A DNA stretch of 8,851 nt from an uncultured Chlorobiaceae bacterium (GTDB lineage Bacteria; Bacteroidota; Chlorobiia; Chlorobiales; Chlorobiaceae), in NCBI GenBank assembly GCA_903929845.1, contig CAIYWF010000247.1, forward strand, positions 1-8,851, given 5' to 3'. This document shows, one piece after another, positions 6,569-8,851 of the stretch; the stretch's first letter is position 1; each line of letters starts with the position of its first letter. The notes beneath the pieces were generated by a model. The model searched no databases. It saw only the letters and a program-made list of their open reading frames with translations, and was not told the origin of the DNA. The position numbers and the translations under genes are program-made.

Positions 6569-7558
6569 TTATTGCCATTTTAAGTAGATGCCGCCCCAGG
6601 TATATCCTGCGCCAAAACTGACGAGTACCAGATTTGAGCCTGAGTGCAGTTTCTGCTGTTCATCAAGTTCAGCCAGACAGATTGGAATAGTTCCTGCCGT
6701 TGTGTTGCCGTACCGGGCTACGTTTGAAACAACTTTTTTCTCGTCAACACCCATTCGCTCAGCAGTTGCATCAATAATGCGTTGATTGGCCTGGTGAGGC
6801 AGGAGATAATCAACATCATCAGCTTTGAGGTTATTGCGAGTCATGATCTCTTGGGCAACCTCTGCCATGGAAGTGACAGCGGCCTTGAAAACCTGTCGGC
6901 CATCCTGGCGGATGTAGTGCATCCTCTTGTCGATGGTCTCGTACGTTGCCGGATGTCGACTGCCGCCGCCAGACATAAGAAGATGAGCTGTGCCGTTTGC
7001 TCCGTCGGAGTACATACGAGCATCAAGAATGCCGAATCCCTCCTCTTTTGCTGGCTCAAGGATGACTCCGCCAGCTCCATCTCCAAAAAGAATGGCGGTT
7101 GAGCGATCAGTATAGTCGGTGACTGCTGACATCTTGTCGGCGCCAATGACCATCACTTTTTTGTGTGCACCACTTTCAATAAAGCGGGCGCCGATGTTCA
7201 GCGCGTAAAGAAATCCGGAACATGCGGCATTGACATCAAATGCCCATGCTTTGGTTGCTCCGAGAATGCTTTGTGTAAAACATGCCGTGGAAGGGAAGAG
7301 CATGTCCGGAGTCATGGTGGCAACAATGATCAACTCTATTTCATTCGCCGCGATCTCTCTTTTTTCAAGAAGCCGCTTACCTACCTCACCGCACATGTAC
7401 GACGTTGCTTTTTCGGGATCCTTGAGTATTCTTCGTTCGCCAATGCCTGTTCTCGAACGAATCCATTCGTCGTTGGTCTCGAGCATGAGCTCAAGGTCAT
7501 GATTGCTCAGAATATCGGGAGGCAAATAGTTGGCCGTGGCCGTAATTGCAGCTTTCAT
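6569..7558 (-). CDS. fabH: Beta-ketoacyl-ACP synthase III
   Basis: This enzyme starts fatty acid chains by condensing a short acyl-CoA, usually acetyl-CoA, with malonyl-ACP, and so helps set the rate and primer choice of the pathway. The 329 residues fit the family. The catalytic triad is visible as C113 (NAACSGF), H255 (LPHQANQR) and N285 (RYGNTTAGT). NDEWIRSRTGIGERR (29-43), LFGDGAGG (157-164) and the C-terminal SFGAGYTWGGIYLKW (314-328) are also present. It has TTAGT after the YGN where E. coli reads TSAAS; such variation is common outside Proteobacteria. It begins 18 bases after plsX without an evident ribosome-binding site. The plsX-fabH-fabD order is the standard cluster arrangement. 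Confidence 0.97.
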   Translation of the reverse strand: MKAAITATANYLPPDILSNHDLELMLETNDEWIRSRTGIGERRILKDPEKATSYMCGEVGKRLLEKREIAANEIELIIVATMTPDMLFPSTACFTQSILGATKAWAFDVNAACSGFLYALNIGARFIESGAHKKVMVIGADKMSAVTDYTDRSTAILFGDGAGGVILEPAKEEGFGILDARMYSDGANGTAHLLMSGGGSRHPATYETIDKRMHYIRQDGRQVFKAAVTSMAEVAQEIMTRNNLKADDVDYLLPHQANQRIIDATAERMGVDEKKVVSNVARYGNTTAGTIPICLAELDEQQKLHSGSNLVLVSFGAGYTWGGIYLKWQ

Positions 7559-7576
7559 AAGTGGTATGCAGTTATT

Positions 7577-8602
7577 CTATGGTTCGGACAGGACTTCCGC
7601 GATATGCTCATTGACTCTTTTTTCGATCATGTGTTCAGCCATATAGATCATGTTCTTGATGGCCCTTGACGAGGAGCGCCCATGGCCGACGATAGAGATG
7701 CCGTCAACCCCGAGGAATGGCACACCGCCAAATTTTTCAACATCAAAGGGTTCAAACATTCCCTTGAACATGCCTGTCGTCAACGCTGCAATATCCGGGC
7801 TGAACTGACCGGAGATGACAAGTTTTTCCAGTGATCGCTTGAACAGTTTGCCCAGAAATTCAGGAATGCTTTCGCCGAATTTCAGGATGGTGTTGCCGAC
7901 AAGCCCGTCGCAAACAACGATTGTGGCCTCTCCCTTCAGAATATCGTGTCCTTCAATGTTTCCGATAAATGTTATTTTTCCCTTGCTGTCTGCCTCTTTC
8001 AGAAGATGGTATGTTTGCTTGAGTACCTCCGATCCCTTGCCCTCCTCCTCTCCGATATTGAGCAGGCCGGTAATCGGTTTCTCTATTCCCGCACCATAGC
8101 GCTGGTAAATGGTAAGCATTTCGGCGAACTGCACAAGGTTATCAGGCTTGCAGTCAACATTTGCCCCGACATCAACAATATTGGTCAGCCCCTCTTCGAT
8201 GCGCGGAAAGTAGGCATAGATTGTCGGGCGAAGCACACCGGGAAGTCGGCCAAGCACAAAGAGCGAAGCTGCCATTTGTGCGCCGGTATTGCCTGCGCTG
8301 ACGAAGGCATCTGCCTGTTTTGCCTTGCAGAGCTGCAAACCCTTGACAAGCGATGAGTCCTGCTTTGTCTTGACGGCGGTGGCCGGTATATCTTCCATGG
8401 TCACCACTTCGGGAGCGTGCTGAAATCTCAGGTTAAGTGCGCTTGTATCAAAGGCCGCAAGCAGGGGTTCTACTTTGCTTGACTGGCCGATAAGCACGAT
8501 TTCAAACCTGTTGCCGCTTTCCTGCAACGCCTGAACAGTTCCCTCTATCACACAGGCAGGCGCATTGTCTCCACCCATGGCGTCAACAACAATGGTCAAC
8601 AT
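7577..8602 (-). CDS. plsX: Phosphate acyltransferase (acyl-ACP:phosphate)
   Basis: This peripheral membrane enzyme converts acyl-ACP and phosphate to acyl-phosphate, the donor PlsY uses to acylate glycerol-3-phosphate. It thereby links fatty acid synthesis to phospholipid synthesis. The 341 residues are typical. Family blocks are IVVDAMGGDNAP (4-15), SAGNTGA (102-108), VDVGANVDCKP (143-153), LLNIGEEEGKG (180-190), FIGNIEGHDI (212-221), VVCDGLVGN (229-237) and the C-terminal PFLGVDGISIVGHGRSS (295-311). The ATG at 8602 begins directly with the family's hydrophobic first strand. No clear Shine-Dalgarno is seen in the 27-base gap from rpmF. There is no signal peptide or membrane segment, as expected. 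Confidence 0.97.
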   Translation of the reverse strand: MLTIVVDAMGGDNAPACVIEGTVQALQESGNRFEIVLIGQSSKVEPLLAAFDTSALNLRFQHAPEVVTMEDIPATAVKTKQDSSLVKGLQLCKAKQADAFVSAGNTGAQMAASLFVLGRLPGVLRPTIYAYFPRIEEGLTNIVDVGANVDCKPDNLVQFAEMLTIYQRYGAGIEKPITGLLNIGEEEGKGSEVLKQTYHLLKEADSKGKITFIGNIEGHDILKGEATIVVCDGLVGNTILKFGESIPEFLGKLFKRSLEKLVISGQFSPDIAALTTGMFKGMFEPFDVEKFGGVPFLGVDGISIVGHGRSSSRAIKNMIYMAEHMIEKRVNEHIAEVLSEP

Positions 8603-8629
8603 GATCGGGTTTTTGTCTTGTTTTAGTTA

Positions 8630-8821
8630 TCAGCTCTTTGCTAATTTATTGACGACACTTCTGCCACGATAATATCCGCAATGGCGGCCCGCACGGTGCG
8701 GAAGGGTTGGCTCGCCGCAGTGAGGGCAATTGACCGTTGTTGCCGGTTTTGTGCGGGCATTGAATTGGGCGCGTCTTTTATCCCTGCGGGATTTCGACAT
8801 TTTGGCTTTAGGATTGGCCAT
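8630..8821 (-). CDS. rpmF: 50S ribosomal protein L32
   Basis: This is a small basic protein of the large ribosomal subunit. Its 63 residues start MANPKAKMSKSRRDKRR (1-17), a classic L32 N-terminus, followed by a C-terminal zinc-ribbon-like part with NCPHCGEPTLPHRAG (31-45), then RHCGYYRG (46-53) and RSVVNKLAKS to the end. A standard four-cysteine L32 has a CxxC pair at each end of the ribbon. Here the first pair (C32, C35) is intact, but the second pair has Gly at 45 (codon GGC, 8689-8687) and Cys at 48; H47 lies next to it. The gene heads the lipid block 27 bases before plsX, a widespread arrangement. Only 30 bases upstream are visible; they show no strong ribosome-binding site, and the promoter lies outside the window. 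Confidence 0.96.
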   Translation of the reverse strand: MANPKAKMSKSRRDKRRAQFNARTKPATTVNCPHCGEPTLPHRAGRHCGYYRGRSVVNKLAKS

Positions 8822-8851
8822 GGTGCTGCTCTTTATTTATAAGTCAGTTAA

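Noticed and set aside
1..8851. CRISPR array, tRNA/rRNA gene, intact insertion sequence or prophage
   Set aside because: No regularly spaced repeats, no tRNA or rRNA-like sequence and no transposase or integrase reading frame were found on either strand.

Overview
The window looks like part of a green sulfur bacterium chromosome (Chlorobiota; Chlorobium, Pelodictyon or Prosthecochloris type). This rests on three things: the gene order rpmF-plsX-fabH-fabD-fabG-acpP-fabF-rnc on one strand, an L32 protein of very Chlorobium-like sequence, and a split glycine dehydrogenase (gcvPB as a separate gene). The genus is an inference from remembered family sequences and was not tested by a search.

Layout. 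At the left edge, the first 276 codons of gcvPB run leftwards off the window (829 to 1, minus). A 301-base AT-rich divergent region (830-1130) follows; it holds a perfect 9-bp inverted repeat, a GGGACA direct repeat and a possible gcvPB promoter. One rightward gene (1131-2369) encodes a 412-residue AlbA_2/Schlafen-type plus HATPase_c_4-type protein. It is the only accessory-looking gene here. It converges with minus-strand rnc across a 52-base gap that shows no clear terminator. From 2422 to 8821, eight minus-strand genes form one compact block, transcribed from rpmF to rnc.

How the genes work together. The block is a type II fatty acid and phospholipid synthesis operon joined to two RNA/ribosome genes. 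FabD loads malonyl units onto the acyl carrier protein AcpP. FabH starts chains, FabF elongates them, FabG reduces the beta-ketoacyl intermediates, and PlsX passes finished acyl chains from ACP to acyl-phosphate for phospholipid synthesis. RpmF (L32) and Rnc (RNase III) sit at the two ends, as in many bacteria, tying lipid synthesis to ribosome production. All key catalytic residues of the Fab enzymes are present. Gaps are 7-50 bases, apart from 88 bases upstream of acpP, which hold a candidate internal promoter and the clearest Shine-Dalgarno sequence in the block.

Most of the window is ordinary housekeeping DNA. I do not see a convincing new multi-gene system. The points worth a second look are the AlbA_2-HATPase gene and its flanks, a missing zinc-ligand cysteine in L32, and the unusual start and one substituted acidic residue in RNase III.
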